Assembly: GCF_024346715.1 (NCBI RefSeq)
Contig: NZ_AP024853.1
Location: forward strand, 868,001-932,000
Direction: 5' to 3'
Source of the DNA: Photobacterium swingsii
Lineage (GTDB): Bacteria > Pseudomonadota > Gammaproteobacteria > Enterobacterales > Vibrionaceae
DNA: 64,000 nucleotides
Positions 37,178 through 48,411 of this stretch are shown piece by piece. Under the pieces are notes generated by a model. The model was not told the origin of the DNA and ran no database searches. It saw nothing but the letters and a program-made list of their open reading frames with translations. The position numbers and the translations under genes were made by a program. Numbering within the stretch: the stretch's first letter is position 1; each line of letters begins with the position of its first letter.

Positions 37178-38498
37178 TAGACTGCCTTAGTTGAAGTAAA
37201 TCTTGTTCATCTAGTTGCTGGGCATAATCAGCAATCTGTTGAAAATGAGTATGCTCGATGCGATGTTTCCACAATGCTGGCGGGACATGAGAAAACGTAT
37301 CGGCATAGTCTTCATCAACTTCCAGTACTAAGCGAGCAATATCATCTAACTGAATCCCTTCTACTTCACTGGCTAACGACAAGGCTGTCGGTTCAATGTG
37401 AGCAAGTAAAGCGTGTCGGTTTTGCTGCTCTTCACTGTTACCATTAGTGTCGGCATCAGCGACCATGTTTTTAAGCATATCGCCTGCCACTACATCCTTA
37501 TCGCCACCTTTCGTCCCTAACACATGGGGCACTTGATGATCACCCATGGTGTAATGGCGTTTTAATATCATATATTTGCTAGGAATCGATTCTGTCGAAT
37601 CCCACCACTGGCCATCAACAGCCGCTAACGCGAGCTGGGCCTGCTCGGTGCTGACAGCCCCAAGCTGCTTTAAGCTTGCGGCAATCCACAGTGTCAGATT
37701 CTGGTTATACTCGGTTTCATTCAACATCTTGTGTTGTTCAATCAACGCTAGTGACAACTTTGCCCCTAACATATTGGAGTACAAATCTTCGGGCGAATAG
37801 GCAGAAATCGTTTCAGGCCATTGAGAGAAACTACTGTAGCCATGCCATTGAGCAATTTCATGCGATTCCGCTTTGAAATAAGCAATACGCGCAGCCATAT
37901 TGGCCGCTATCAGCCACTTTTGAGAATCAGTAAACCCAGACACATCAAACGCTTTCATTTCAACATAACGCGGGCCAAGTTCTGCAGGTAGCTCGATCCG
38001 ATGCGTAGTGCCTAAATGGAGCAACATTTCAAAAAATAAACCCATAGTATCATCGGCGGTATCACGTACATGTGCTAAGTCGATGAAGCCACCTTGCGTG
38101 GTATAAAGCAGCCCATTATTTTCACTACCTGTAATACCAGATGCTGATGCTGAAGCCGGTGTATAGTGGTAGATTCCACTTGCAAACTTATGCGGACCAA
38201 CCTCATCGAGGCTAACAACATTGTTTAAGCGAAAAAATGGGAGCGGTACAGGGCCTAGCCTCACCTTCTGCATATCACCAAACGCACAACAAGGGCGTAC
38301 ATTGTCAGGTACAGACAAATCAGGCAATTGCGACGGCGTTATCAACCACTCTTCTTGGCGGATTTCTCCGCCAGACAGTATGGTTTGAACCTGTGATTCA
38401 GAAGGCGTTGCATGAATCTGCCACGCCTCAGTTGCACAACCACTGAGTACTGCACACAGTGCTAAGCTCAGCAGTGGCTTCAAACTAAAATTTATCAT
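37167..38498 (-). CDS. Lipoprotein of unknown function (possibly DUF4056 family)
   Basis: A 443-residue protein with lipobox LSGC (Cys about residue 21). NVRPCCAFGDMQKV near residue 66 is a vicinal cysteine motif that I associate with DUF4056 proteins, though I could not verify this. The middle has QGGFIDLAHVRDTADDTMG and ESHEIAQWHGYSSFSQWPE, with His and Glu residues in positions that could bind metal. It lies 6 bp downstream of the Omp85-like gene and overlaps the patatin gene, so it works in the same envelope operon. Confidence 0.7.
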   Translation of the reverse strand: MINFSLKPLLSLALCAVLSGCATEAWQIHATPSESQVQTILSGGEIRQEEWLITPSQLPDLSVPDNVRPCCAFGDMQKVRLGPVPLPFFRLNNVVSLDEVGPHKFASGIYHYTPASASASGITGSENNGLLYTTQGGFIDLAHVRDTADDTMGLFFEMLLHLGTTHRIELPAELGPRYVEMKAFDVSGFTDSQKWLIAANMAARIAYFKAESHEIAQWHGYSSFSQWPETISAYSPEDLYSNMLGAKLSLALIEQHKMLNETEYNQNLTLWIAASLKQLGAVSTEQAQLALAAVDGQWWDSTESIPSKYMILKRHYTMGDHQVPHVLGTKGGDKDVVAGDMLKNMVADADTNGNSEEQQNRHALLAHIEPTALSLASEVEGIQLDDIARLVLEVDEDYADTFSHVPPALWKHRIEHTHFQQIADYAQQLDEQDLLQLRQSNDQ

Positions 38499-38504
38499 TA
38501 CTGA

Positions 38505-39668
38505 TTAAAATGCTTCATTTATTGCAAAGTAAAAACCGCTTTCGCCGTTACCAAAGCCCATATCTAGCCGTAAATTGACCCGCTCTTTAATTTCAAAGCG
38601 GTAACCCACACCAACCGTTGTTAACCACTTTTCCTGTCCTAACTCATCAAGCTGGTTAGACAATGTGCCAGCCCCAACCCAATACACCATGCCATGTCGA
38701 CCACTCAGAGGTTGACGATACTCGACTTGCGACAGCAGCATATTTCGGTCACGGTAATGCCCTTGTTCATAGCCACGCAGTGCACTCGCGCCCCCAAGCA
38801 GAGCCATCTGGTCCCAACTCACGTCACCAAAGTTAGCTTCAAGCAATGCCTGCCATGCGATAACACCATCAAAAGATTGCGGCGAGTAATAATCACTGTA
38901 ATTCAGCGCAACACGATCGAACTCATGATCGGATCCCAATGCTTGGCTAAAGTGGGTGTAATCCAATTTAAGCAAATGTCCTTGCGAGGCATTTAAAGCA
39001 AAGTCACGCGAATCGTAAACTAAAGACATGGTCACACCTGCGCTGAATTGCTTATCAGGGAATTCAGCTAACGTATGCCCAATCCATGGCTTGTCGGGGT
39101 CATCAATTTCCGCCTTTGACGCTTCGTTTTTCGAAAACTCTACCCCTAAGCCCACATAAGTGTACGACATTACCTGTAACAGACCCTTAACGGACGCTGC
39201 ATAAGTTCTACGTGTGTAATCAACGCGGCCATTATTCAAGCCTGCGTCCATCCCTATACCGTAAAAGACGTCGGGAGAATCCATCAGTTCAGCATCAATA
39301 AATAAGCGGTATTTATCATGAGCAAGGTAGTTGGTGTTACTAAATGACAGGCCATAAGCACCATTAATAGAACCAAATCCATTTAACGTAACGGAACTAG
39401 GCTGCGTCACGGTATCGTCAAGATCCGGCTTATAGAGACCAACCGCTGATATCCCCACACCGAATTGTTTTTCAGGTGTGTAAAACGGCCCAGGCATCAC
39501 ACTCCAATCGACCCCTTTCTCAGGGTTAAATTGGCCGTCTGCGCCCAACTCAAGCAACATCTGATTCAACCAGGCTTGATAACGTTCGTAGGTTGTCGGT
39601 TCTTTATCTTCAGCGTATGTAGGTAATGAGCAGGTCGCTGCAAGCAATAATGCGAGTGTTTTTTTCAT
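38505..39668 (-). CDS. Omp85/BamA-like outer-membrane barrel without POTRA domains
   Basis: A 387-residue protein: signal peptide (TLALLLAATCSLPTYA) and then a beta-barrel of about 16 strands ending FYFAINEAF with C-terminal Phe. The Omp85 loop-6 motif is visible in GGASALRGYEQGHYRDRN. At this length, after about 60 residues of linker, there is no room for POTRA repeats, so it is a 'surface antigen' barrel like the one fused to patatin in PlpD. It is the second gene of the operon, 11 bp after the upstream barrel gene. Confidence 0.82.
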   Translation of the reverse strand: MKKTLALLLAATCSLPTYAEDKEPTTYERYQAWLNQMLLELGADGQFNPEKGVDWSVMPGPFYTPEKQFGVGISAVGLYKPDLDDTVTQPSSVTLNGFGSINGAYGLSFSNTNYLAHDKYRLFIDAELMDSPDVFYGIGMDAGLNNGRVDYTRRTYAASVKGLLQVMSYTYVGLGVEFSKNEASKAEIDDPDKPWIGHTLAEFPDKQFSAGVTMSLVYDSRDFALNASQGHLLKLDYTHFSQALGSDHEFDRVALNYSDYYSPQSFDGVIAWQALLEANFGDVSWDQMALLGGASALRGYEQGHYRDRNMLLSQVEYRQPLSGRHGMVYWVGAGTLSNQLDELGQEKWLTTVGVGYRFEIKERVNLRLDMGFGNGESGFYFAINEAF

Positions 39669-39679
39669 TGTTCACTCAC

Positions 39680-40591
39680 TTAAAATCGTCGGCCAAGGGC
39701 GATAAATAAAGATTCACGTGCACCAAAGCCAGCCTCGACTAATACATCCCAGTCGCGATTGAAGGCATATTGCATCCCAACCACATTATTCCAATTACTG
39801 TTGGCATGCTGGCTAACTTCGAACCCTGCACTGTCGTTACCCGCATCATTCGCAATCTTATCTGCAATGGCTACAACACTTGATGGCAACCCTAGGCTTG
39901 CTATATCGCCCGATAAAAACTGATCCACTTTTTGATACATAACACCGGTGAAAACTCGCAGTTCACGCCCCCCCTCGTACTCCCAGCGGTAACCGACACG
40001 TGGCGCAGCAACAAAAGTACGAATATCCCCTTCTATCGCTGAAATACTGGTGTAGGTGTAGTTCATATCAAGCAAACCGAACCAATTACCAACACCACCA
40101 GCCAGCGTTGTGCCGATACCGTATGTACCACCATCCATTTCTAGGTTAAACATGGTGTTTGCTGGCAGCTTATCACCAACAAGATTAATCACGCTGCAAA
40201 GTAAATTAGGACCGCCTAATTTGCTCGCATCGCAGCTTACTGAATTAATTTTGGCCTTACTCTCACCCTGAGTGTAACCAATGATGCCGTAAACATTCAT
40301 AAACGGAAAAACCCACACATCACCACGAACAGTAACGTTAGATCCTGTGAAAGTGGCATTTCTTGCGTCGACATCAATCGCATCAAGCATAGGCGCACCA
40401 GTTAACTTAATGCTTTCAACAGTGATCGGGTTACTCATATCCATGTAAGATACAGAAATACCGTAAGGCTTCGGTAATGTGTAACCCAATTTTTCAGCTT
40501 CATCGCCCCAAATAGGGAAATAAGATTGTTGTGCAAATGTTGTTGGCGCAAATAATGCGGCCAACAGCAAGACAGCAGCGGGTGTTTTCAA
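39680..40591 (-). CDS. Outer-membrane beta-barrel protein, unknown function
   Basis: The 303-residue protein has a signal peptide (AAVLLLAALFAPTTFA) and alternating amphipathic strands (VYGIIGYTQGESKAKI, FGLLDMNYTYTS, FVAAPRVGYRWEYEGG), ending VLVEAGFGARESLFIALGRRF with C-terminal Phe. Two cysteines (about 113 and 127) could form a loop disulfide. I know homologues only as hypothetical Vibrionaceae proteins. It is the first gene of the operon that continues with the Omp85-like barrel, the lipoprotein and the patatin. Confidence 0.72.
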   Translation of the reverse strand: MKTPAAVLLLAALFAPTTFAQQSYFPIWGDEAEKLGYTLPKPYGISVSYMDMSNPITVESIKLTGAPMLDAIDVDARNATFTGSNVTVRGDVWVFPFMNVYGIIGYTQGESKAKINSVSCDASKLGGPNLLCSVINLVGDKLPANTMFNLEMDGGTYGIGTTLAGGVGNWFGLLDMNYTYTSISAIEGDIRTFVAAPRVGYRWEYEGGRELRVFTGVMYQKVDQFLSGDIASLGLPSSVVAIADKIANDAGNDSAGFEVSQHANSNWNNVVGMQYAFNRDWDVLVEAGFGARESLFIALGRRF

Positions 40592-40977
40592 AATTTCATC
40601 TCGACAAAAATAACACTCACCTTCAGATACCGCATTGAAATCTGGTAGAAGATGTTGTTTTTAATAGTTTTTACTTACGTGAAAATTCCACTATTACTCA
40701 TAATATTACCAAGTAAAGTGCATTAATATTCAGCAGATTAATTAGTCAATATAGCCACGGTTAGTGAATTAGAGCTAGACACAGCAATAATTGAACACTA
40801 GTCGATTATAAGAGGACAATAAACCAAGGCATTCATGGTGCGAATAATACAATTACAATGAAGGTTTGACCAGTGAGTAAATATTTACTTTAAAAAAGAA
40901 GTATTGGGCAGGTTTATGATTAATAATAAAAAAGCTCGCAATAAGATTACGAGCTTGAATACTTTAATTGTTATGAT
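40592..40977. other. Promoter region of the envelope operon
   Basis: 386 bp, AT-rich, no gene. It contains a 14-bp perfect palindrome, AGTAAATATTTACT, at 40876-40889 and the glgB terminator near 40932-40956. The envelope operon promoter must lie here. Confidence 0.45.
40924..40956 (-). terminator. Terminator of malP-malQ-glgB
   Basis: AAGCTCG and CGAGCTT form a 7-bp stem with an 11-base loop; on the minus strand it is followed by TTTTTTATTATT. It lies 21 bp after the glgB stop. Confidence 0.82.
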
Positions 40978-43161
40978 TTATTTCTTGAATGATAAGAACA
41001 CAGTTGAAAGTGGCGGTAAATCAATAACAATGGAATTATCCAGTCCATGTGAACTCACAGCTTGCGTTGGGATCACTGAATTTACAGCAACGCCACTGCC
41101 CCAATATGCTTTACTATCTGTGTTGATCAGCAATTCATATTGCCCTGTTTGAGGAACACCTAAGGTGTAACCCAATCGTGGAACAGGGGTGAAGTTTGAT
41201 ATAACTAAGACTTTATCGCCATTTAATGCAAAACGCTCATGAGCAAGAATACTTTGCTCTGCATCATCCATTAAACGCCACTCAAAACCTTCTGGCGAAC
41301 AATCTTGCTCGTACAATGCAGGCACTGAGGTATACATCTTATTCAAATCACGCACTAGCGCTTGTGTGCCGCTATGGCGTGGATACTCTAACCAATGCCA
41401 CTCGAGTTGACCTTCATGTGCCCATTCAGCACTTTGAGCAATTTCCGCCCCCATGAAGTTCAGTTTTTTACCCGGCTGGCCATACATATAACCGAGATAT
41501 GCCCGTAAATTCGCCGTTTTCTGCCATTCATCGCCCGGCATTTTATCCAATAGTGAGCCTTTGCCATATACCACTTCATCGTGTGATAAAGATAATACAT
41601 AGTTTTCACTGAATGCATAAACCAGCGGGAAAGTAATAGTATCGTGATGATACTTACGATTAATAGGCTCTTCTTGCATGTACGATAAACTATCGTGCAT
41701 CCAACCCATGTTCCATTTGAATCCGAACCCTAAACCGCCCATATCTGTTGGTTTTGATACCCCAGGGAAGGCCGTAGATTCTTCAGCGATAGTCATTGCA
41801 TTTGGATAATGACGGTAAACTTCTTCATTCATCCAACGCAATAAGCTAATGGCATCGTAGTTCTCATTGCCACCATCATGGTTCGGGATCCACTGATCAT
41901 GCTCACGCGAGTAATCAAGGTACAGCATGGATGCAACAGCATCGACACGTAAACCATCAATGTGGTAATGCTCAAACCAGAATAAAGCATTAGAGACTAA
42001 GAAACGACGAACATGATCACGACCGTAATCGTAAATGTAGCTTTGCCAATCTTGGTGCCAACCACGACGAGGATCAGGATCGTTATACAGTGCTGTACCA
42101 TCAAAGTTAGCTAAACCGTGATCATCCGATGGGAAGTGCGCAGGCACCCAATCAAGAACGATCCCAATACCAGCTTGGTGGCATTGATCAACAAAGTATT
42201 TGAAATCATCTGGCGAACCAAAACGGCTGGTTGGTGAGAACAAACCAATCGGCTGGTAACCCCATGAACCATAGAATGGATGCTCTGATACTGGCATTAG
42301 CTCAATGTGGGTGTAACCCATATCGACAATATACGGGATCAGTGTTGCTGCCAATTCGCGGTAAGTTAAAAACTCACCCTGCTCATTACGACGCCAAGAA
42401 CCCGCATGCAGTTCATAAAAAGACAGCGCTTCTTGATGCTTTGCTGTTACAGGGCGTTGCTGCCACTGCTTATCTTGCCATTGGTAACGAGATTGATCGT
42501 AAACTTGTGATGAAAAAGACGGGTACTGCTCTGACGCATAGCCCCAAGGGTCTGCTTTGTGCGGTAAACCATTTCCTTGGCTGTCTTTTAATTCAAATTT
42601 ATACTGCGTGCCTTCTTTTAAATCTGGGATAAACAAACCCCACAAGCCATCATCCAGACGTTGAAGTGGATGACGACGGCCATCCCACGCATTAAACTCA
42701 CCCACCACACTCACAGCGGATGCATGCGGTGCAAATACCAAAAAGCGCACGCCAGCAACTGGCGTATTGCCTTGTTGCAAGGTAATTAGCTGAGCCCCCA
42801 TTTCGCAATGCATTTGCGATGGTGTAGTCAGTGCATCACCTGCAGGTAAAATAGAATGAAATTGGTAAGGGTCATGAATCGTTTGCTCACCTTTCGGCCA
42901 GCTGATGTGTAACTGATAATAAGCAGTGGTTAAATCCATGTCACCAGTCAAAATGAAGCCGCTATCGGCTTCACGGGTTAATGGATACTTCTGACCATTT
43001 TGTAGCTCTACGGTTACGCTTTCTGCACCTGGTATCCATACCCTTAAGGCAATACCGTTTGCATCATATTGTGGGCCGAGAAACGAAAACGGATCTGAGA
43101 ATGCAGCTCTTTCGAGCTGCAAATATTCCTTATCACTGCGGGTCACTTGGGTGGTGTCCAA
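40978..43161 (-). CDS. glgB: 1,4-alpha-glucan branching enzyme
   Basis: A 727-residue GH13 enzyme. Two N-terminal carbohydrate-binding/early-set domains (residues 1-220; [21 protein letters not shown] and [20 protein letters not shown]) are followed by the catalytic barrel. Catalytic residues: Asp nucleophile in [15 protein letters not shown], Glu in [10 protein letters not shown], Asp in [12 protein letters not shown]. It makes alpha-1,6 branches in glycogen. It is the third gene of malP-malQ-glgB, 4 bp after malQ; glgB in the mal operon and not in a glg cluster is typical of vibrios. Confidence 0.96.
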   Translation of the reverse strand: MDTTQVTRSDKEYLQLERAAFSDPFSFLGPQYDANGIALRVWIPGAESVTVELQNGQKYPLTREADSGFILTGDMDLTTAYYQLHISWPKGEQTIHDPYQFHSILPAGDALTTPSQMHCEMGAQLITLQQGNTPVAGVRFLVFAPHASAVSVVGEFNAWDGRRHPLQRLDDGLWGLFIPDLKEGTQYKFELKDSQGNGLPHKADPWGYASEQYPSFSSQVYDQSRYQWQDKQWQQRPVTAKHQEALSFYELHAGSWRRNEQGEFLTYRELAATLIPYIVDMGYTHIELMPVSEHPFYGSWGYQPIGLFSPTSRFGSPDDFKYFVDQCHQAGIGIVLDWVPAHFPSDDHGLANFDGTALYNDPDPRRGWHQDWQSYIYDYGRDHVRRFLVSNALFWFEHYHIDGLRVDAVASMLYLDYSREHDQWIPNHDGGNENYDAISLLRWMNEEVYRHYPNAMTIAEESTAFPGVSKPTDMGGLGFGFKWNMGWMHDSLSYMQEEPINRKYHHDTITFPLVYAFSENYVLSLSHDEVVYGKGSLLDKMPGDEWQKTANLRAYLGYMYGQPGKKLNFMGAEIAQSAEWAHEGQLEWHWLEYPRHSGTQALVRDLNKMYTSVPALYEQDCSPEGFEWRLMDDAEQSILAHERFALNGDKVLVISNFTPVPRLGYTLGVPQTGQYELLINTDSKAYWGSGVAVNSVIPTQAVSSHGLDNSIVIDLPPLSTVFLSFKK

Positions 43162-43165
43162 CGCA

Positions 43166-45358
43166 TTACTCCTGATTTTTGTTTGGACTAGCTTTTGCTC
43201 GTGTTTCTGTTAAACGACGAGTCAGGTCAATGATGTCCTGGCGGGTAAATAGATCGTCCAAAGTAGTAGAAAGCTTACGACGCCAATTTGGATATTCATT
43301 CACCGTTCCTGGAATATTGACTGGTTTATCCATTTCCAACCAGTCTTCCAGTTGTAGGCTTAACAATGCACTAGCGCTCGCAGCAAGGTGAAGTTGCATG
43401 CCTTCACTTAACGAACGGTCCATAGGTACATATGCAGCATTATGCCCAACACCTTGAGGAAGGTAACCGTGCCAGCTCAAACTATCAAGGATTTTTTGCT
43501 TACTTTCAGCTCGGCTGTCAAATAAACCACTGAGTTGCTCTGCGTCTGGGTATAAACCCAGCTCTTGACCCATTTTCAGGTCATCGCAATGCCAAAAACC
43601 GCGTAGGGTTGGCATATCGTGTGTACATAGTGTTGCCATCGATTGGCTCGGGTAATGGCTTGGTGAATAGTAGCCACCATCTTCCGCTGTTTCGAAGAAA
43701 AATACCTTGTACGAATGGATCCCAGCATCAGAAAGTTGATCAACAATCTCGTCTGGCACTGTTCCTAAATCTTCACCAATAACAGTACATTGGTAACGGT
43801 GTGATTCTAGAGCAAGGATCGACATCATATCTTCAACTGGGTAGTACATGTACGCCCCTTCCGTTGCCGATTCACCTTTTGGAATCCACCATAAGCGTAG
43901 CAAGCCCAATACGTGGTCAATACGTAATGCACCACAGTTACGCATATTGGCACGTAATAGCTGCACAAACGGTTCGTATGATAGTTCTTGTAGCACTTGC
44001 GGATTCAGTGGCGGTAAGCCCCAGTTTTGACCTAGAGGGCCTAAGATATCCGGTGGCGCACCAATGCTTACATCTTGGCAGAGTGCGCCATGGTCAGCCC
44101 ATGTCTCAGCACCTGAATCACAAACACCAACCGCTAAGTCACGGTAAAGCCCCATCACCATGCCTTTTTCTTCAGCCAGCTCATTCACTTCTGCTAATTG
44201 GCTATCAGCCAACCACTGAAGGTACATGAATAGCTGAACGTCTTTATTATGCTCTTTGATAAAGGCTTTAACGGCTGCATTATCAAAGTGACGATATTCT
44301 TCAGGGAAAACAGGCCAACCCCAAGTATTATCATCTTGCTTCTTCAAGTGTGCATGTAATGCATCAAAAGCTGCTTGGTGAAGTAAACTTTCACCGCCTT
44401 CTTCAACAAACTTCAAGAAGTTATCAGCACGCGCTGTTTTATTATTAATGTGGCGTTCAACAAAGGTATCGAACAACAGTGGAAGTACAGCCATCTTCAA
44501 GCAAGAGACTTCACTGTAGTTCACCCAATTGGTTTCACGCGCTTCCACTAAGCGTTGCTGAAACTCAGGGCTGCCAACAAGCTGCTGAGCTTCATTACAC
44601 TGCGCAAACTCAGCAACCGAGCTAACGTCAATGTACATTAGGTTTAACCAACGACGAGAAGATGGGCTATATGGACTCGCCCCTTCAGGGTTCGCAGGAA
44701 ACAATGAATGGATTGGGTTTAGGCCTACAAAATCACCACCACGCGCAGCAATGTCTGCCACTAATTGTTTCAGATCACCAAAGTCACCAATACCCCAGTT
44801 ATGGTTAGTGCGCACTGAGTATAGTTGAACGCTGGTACCCCAAAGTTTTTTCTCGTTAAGGAGATCTTCCTGCTTGTAGCAAGATTTTGGTGTCACAATC
44901 AAAGTCATTTCAAACGGTGATTTACGGCGTTTACGGAACAACTCTAGCTTGTGGTAACCCCATGCAAGATCATCAGGTAAGGCGAATGTTAGTTCCCCTC
45001 CATCTTCACGGTCGTCTTTCACTAGCTGAGACTGCAACCAGCCTTCCATCACCTCACCTTGCTCAGTAGTTAAGCGCCAGCTAAAGTCGCTAACACGTGC
45101 GCTAGCCCCCAACTGTAAAGCGATGTGCATTGCTTCACCGCTACGTACCACTTTTACAGGTGCAAGTACATCTGGGCGGTGTTTTTTGCGTGCCGATTCG
45201 AGCAATGCTTCGTCGTTCTTAGTGTCGTAGCCTAAAGCCATCAGTAAACGTCGAATGGTTTCGTCTTTTACTTTAGCTTCATCACCCCAAGCGCTGACGT
45301 AGCTGTCGGCAATTCCCACCATTTCAGCAACTTGTTTTAATGCTTGATTGTCTTTCAT
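43166..45358 (-). CDS. malQ: 4-alpha-glucanotransferase (amylomaltase)
   Basis: A 730-residue GH77 enzyme. [22 protein letters not shown], Asp nucleophile in [13 protein letters not shown], Glu in [10 protein letters not shown] and Asp in [12 protein letters not shown] are all present. It disproportionates maltodextrins, making longer chains for MalP. The start is ATG 45358 (GGAGAG just before); a longer frame to 45439 overlaps the intergenic space and lacks a ribosome site. It lies 94 bp after malP on the same strand. Confidence 0.95.
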   Translation of the reverse strand: MKDNQALKQVAEMVGIADSYVSAWGDEAKVKDETIRRLLMALGYDTKNDEALLESARKKHRPDVLAPVKVVRSGEAMHIALQLGASARVSDFSWRLTTEQGEVMEGWLQSQLVKDDREDGGELTFALPDDLAWGYHKLELFRKRRKSPFEMTLIVTPKSCYKQEDLLNEKKLWGTSVQLYSVRTNHNWGIGDFGDLKQLVADIAARGGDFVGLNPIHSLFPANPEGASPYSPSSRRWLNLMYIDVSSVAEFAQCNEAQQLVGSPEFQQRLVEARETNWVNYSEVSCLKMAVLPLLFDTFVERHINNKTARADNFLKFVEEGGESLLHQAAFDALHAHLKKQDDNTWGWPVFPEEYRHFDNAAVKAFIKEHNKDVQLFMYLQWLADSQLAEVNELAEEKGMVMGLYRDLAVGVCDSGAETWADHGALCQDVSIGAPPDILGPLGQNWGLPPLNPQVLQELSYEPFVQLLRANMRNCGALRIDHVLGLLRLWWIPKGESATEGAYMYYPVEDMMSILALESHRYQCTVIGEDLGTVPDEIVDQLSDAGIHSYKVFFFETAEDGGYYSPSHYPSQSMATLCTHDMPTLRGFWHCDDLKMGQELGLYPDAEQLSGLFDSRAESKQKILDSLSWHGYLPQGVGHNAAYVPMDRSLSEGMQLHLAASASALLSLQLEDWLEMDKPVNIPGTVNEYPNWRRKLSTTLDDLFTRQDIIDLTRRLTETRAKASPNKNQE

Positions 45359-45452
45359 CGTTCTCTCCGTTAGCGGCCCAAGAGCCGCTACGATGTTTAA
45401 TTTTTGCTGATAAAAAGGTTTGTTAACCCAGATTGTCAATCACTGAATATGA

Positions 45453-47912
45453 TTAACGCTTCACCGCTTTTAGTTTCCAGATGTTATTCACGTAGTCACG
45501 AATACTACGGTCAGAACTGAACTTACCTACGAGTGCTGTATTCAGAATCGCTTTACGTGCCCATGTAGCTTGGTCACGGTATTCAGCATCAATGCGAGCT
45601 TGCGCTTTTACGTAATCAGCAAAGTCAGCTAAGACAAGGTACTGATCGCCACCTTCAAGTAGGTTTTGACGAATCGCAGCCAGTTGACCTGGGTTACCCG
45701 GTGTGAATTCATCGGTTTCCAATACATCAAGTGCTGCACGTAACAGACTATCTGCATGGTAATAGCGGTAAGGGTCATACCCTTCTTGTTTTAGTTTCAA
45801 TACTTCGTCTACTAATAGACCGAAGATAAAGATGTTTTCATCGCCCACTTCTTCGCGGATCTCAACGTTTGCGCCGTCCATAGTACCAACCGTTAATGCA
45901 CCGTTTAGCGCCATCTTCATGTTACCTGTACCAGAAGCTTCTAGGCCGGCAGTCGAAATCTGCTCTGACACATCTGCCGCTGGAATGATAATTTCAGCTA
46001 GGCTTACGCGGTAATCAGGAATGAAGACCACCTTCAGTTTGCCGCCAAGGCGTGGGTCGTTATTTACTTTCTCTGCCACTTTGTTGATAGCAAAGATAAT
46101 GTCTTTCGCGAGTGCGTAACCCGGTGCTGCTTTTGCTGCAAAGATAAATACACGAGGGTGCATATCAAATGTCGGATCGTTCACTAAGCGATGGTATAAC
46201 GCTAAGATATGTAGCAGGTTCAAGTGCTGACGTTTGTACTCGTGCAGACGCTTGATTTGAACATCGAAGATAGCATTGGTATCAAGCTCGATATCCATGT
46301 TATCCAGAACCCAGTCAGCCAGACGTTGTTTATTATCTTTCTTCACTGCCATGTAGCGTTTTTGGAACGCTTTGTCTTCGGCAAATTTAGCCAGACCAGA
46401 CAGTTTTTCTAAGTTTGCAGGCCAATCTTTGCCTACTTTTTCGTTAACTAGTTCAGTCAGTCCTGGGTTACAGAATTTCAACCAACGACGTGGTGTTACG
46501 CCGTTAGTTACATTTTGTAAGCGACCAGGGAACAGTTCGTTGAACTCAGGGAACAGGTCACGCTTAACCAATTCAGAGTGAAGTGCCGCAACACCATTCA
46601 CAGCGTAAGTGCTCACTACACATAGGTTTGCCATGCGTACCATGCGGTGTGGACCTTCTTGAATGATAGAAAGCTTACGCTTCACTTCATTATTGCCCGG
46701 CCATTTTGCTTCAACTTCCAACATAAAGCGGTGGTTGATTTCAAAAATGATTTCCATGTGACGTGGCAGCATGTCAGCGATCAGTTTTTCGCTCCATGTT
46801 TCCAACGCTTCAGGTAGTAACGTGTGGTTAGTGTACGCAAAGACTTTTGAAGAAATTGCCCACGCAGCATCCCAACCTAATTGGTGCTCATCAATCAAGA
46901 CGCGCATAAGTTCAGGAATCGCAATCGTTGGGTGGGTATCGTTAAGTTGAATGGTTTCAAGCTTCGCAAGATCTTCAATGCTGTGACCCGCCGCTTCGTG
47001 GCGACGAAGAATATCACCAACCGAACATGCACAGTGGAAGTACTGTTGCATTAGGCGCAGCATTTTACCTTGGTCGTGATTGTCATTTGGGTAAAGTACT
47101 TTAGTCACGTTGCCGGCTTCTAGCTGACCGTACTGAGCACCTACGTAGTCACCATCGTTAAAACGCGCTAAATTGAATGGGGCTGGCGAACGACATTCCC
47201 ATAAACGCAGTGGGTAAACGCTTTTATTGTCGTAACCAACAATTGGTAGATCCCATGCCACACCGTCAAGGTTCATTGCAGGAACCCAGCGGCGGCATGA
47301 TTCACCTTGTTCGTTAATGAAGGTTTCAACATGGCCAAATAGACCCACTGATTGACCAAGCTCAGGACGAACAACTTCCCAAGGGTAACCTTCAATACCA
47401 CGCCAAGCGTCAGGCGCTTCTACTTGATGGCCATCTTCAAATGATTGACGGAATAAACCGTACTCGTAGTGCAGGCCATAGCCTACAGCTGGAAATTCTT
47501 GTGCTGCCAGTGAATCCATAAAACACGCAGCCAAGCGGCCAAGGCCACCATTACCGAGTGCTGGATCGCGTTCTTCTTCTAGCAGATCAGTTAAATTAAG
47601 GCCTAACTCTTCAACTGCGGCGCTGACTTCGTCGTACAGACCCATGCTGATTAAGTTGTTACCTGTTAGGCGACCAATTAGAAACTCTAAAGAAAGATAG
47701 TTAACGCTACGTACATTTTGCTCAGCAACGTGCTTTTCAGTCTCAAGTAGGCTACCTGTGCTGATTTCAGCTAGAGCCTTACCTACCGCTAAGTACCAAC
47801 TACGAGCATCTGCTGTCTCTTTGGTTTTCGCGTACGTCGTCAGTAAATGCTTCTCTACTGAAGCTTTAAATTGTGCTTTATCAAATTGTTGTGCTTGACC
47901 ACGTGTTGTCAT
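45453..47912 (-). CDS. malP: Maltodextrin phosphorylase
   Basis: An 819-residue glycogen/maltodextrin phosphorylase. The pyridoxal-phosphate lysine lies in [18 protein letters not shown], and substrate-site sequences include [22 protein letters not shown] and [12 protein letters not shown]. It releases glucose-1-phosphate from maltodextrins. It is the first gene of the mal operon; the 499-bp region to malT contains MalT boxes and a CRP site. Length matches MalP (about 800) more than GlgP, as does the company of malQ and malT. Confidence 0.95.
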   Translation of the reverse strand: MTTRGQAQQFDKAQFKASVEKHLLTTYAKTKETADARSWYLAVGKALAEISTGSLLETEKHVAEQNVRSVNYLSLEFLIGRLTGNNLISMGLYDEVSAAVEELGLNLTDLLEEERDPALGNGGLGRLAACFMDSLAAQEFPAVGYGLHYEYGLFRQSFEDGHQVEAPDAWRGIEGYPWEVVRPELGQSVGLFGHVETFINEQGESCRRWVPAMNLDGVAWDLPIVGYDNKSVYPLRLWECRSPAPFNLARFNDGDYVGAQYGQLEAGNVTKVLYPNDNHDQGKMLRLMQQYFHCACSVGDILRRHEAAGHSIEDLAKLETIQLNDTHPTIAIPELMRVLIDEHQLGWDAAWAISSKVFAYTNHTLLPEALETWSEKLIADMLPRHMEIIFEINHRFMLEVEAKWPGNNEVKRKLSIIQEGPHRMVRMANLCVVSTYAVNGVAALHSELVKRDLFPEFNELFPGRLQNVTNGVTPRRWLKFCNPGLTELVNEKVGKDWPANLEKLSGLAKFAEDKAFQKRYMAVKKDNKQRLADWVLDNMDIELDTNAIFDVQIKRLHEYKRQHLNLLHILALYHRLVNDPTFDMHPRVFIFAAKAAPGYALAKDIIFAINKVAEKVNNDPRLGGKLKVVFIPDYRVSLAEIIIPAADVSEQISTAGLEASGTGNMKMALNGALTVGTMDGANVEIREEVGDENIFIFGLLVDEVLKLKQEGYDPYRYYHADSLLRAALDVLETDEFTPGNPGQLAAIRQNLLEGGDQYLVLADFADYVKAQARIDAEYRDQATWARKAILNTALVGKFSSDRSIRDYVNNIWKLKAVKR

Positions 47913-47978
47913 GGTTCGTTCTCTCTCTAAGATTATCTCAACTGGAATCTATGCTGCCTGTTATCCCTAGCAAAAGCA

Positions 47979-48018
47979 TCCTCCTGAATTTTTGGACTAG
48001 AGGGAGGAGGAGGAGGGG
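47979..48018. promoter_or_regulatory. MalT-box cluster near malP
   Basis: The MalT core is GGA(T/G)GA. TCCTCC at 47979-47984 is a minus-strand GGAGGA, and 48002-48018 is a run of overlapping GGAGGA copies on the plus strand. These lie 70-105 bp upstream of the malP start. The complementary CCTCCT and AGGAGG blocks could also pair in the malP leader. Confidence 0.55.
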
Positions 48019-48141
48019 CGTAGGTTAGTTAAGCGCGTACTTTTTGTGACTCAAACCAAAGTTCAGGGGGGAGAGAACATCATCTAGTGAAAATTAATGC
48101 AACATGATTCACAATTTAACGGCTAATTTTCGCGTGCAGCT

Positions 48142-48204
48142 GGATGATGATTATTCTATTTGAATTCGTATATTTGTGATTTAGTTCATAAATCAAGGGA
48201 TGAG
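48142..48204. promoter_or_regulatory. MalT boxes with CRP site in the malP-malT divergon
   Basis: GGATGA at 48142-48147 and GGGATGAG at 48197-48204 fit the MalT core. Between them, TGTGA-N6-TCATA at 48175-48190 is one base away from the CRP consensus. This arrangement (CRP flanked by MalT boxes) is the logic of maltose promoters; CRP here may also control malT. Confidence 0.65.
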
Positions 48205-48411
48205 AAGGCGATGTTCTGGTTACATTGCCCTTTTGCTAGGTAAAGTATTGGGCAAGATCAAATGCCACCCTATTCATTTGAGGCATGATTTTAGTGCCTA
48301 ATGAGAATAAAAGATCAAGGAAGTGAAAGGTTGTTACATCACCTTCTCTCATAACAAAAATTATACTTTGGTCATATTCAGAGTTGAAACAACGGATTAG
48401 ACAAAAGAACT

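Noticed and set aside
42231-42632. A 133-codon plus-strand frame opposite glgB
   Set aside because: Antisense shadow of a highly conserved coding region, with no ribosome site and no recognisable product.
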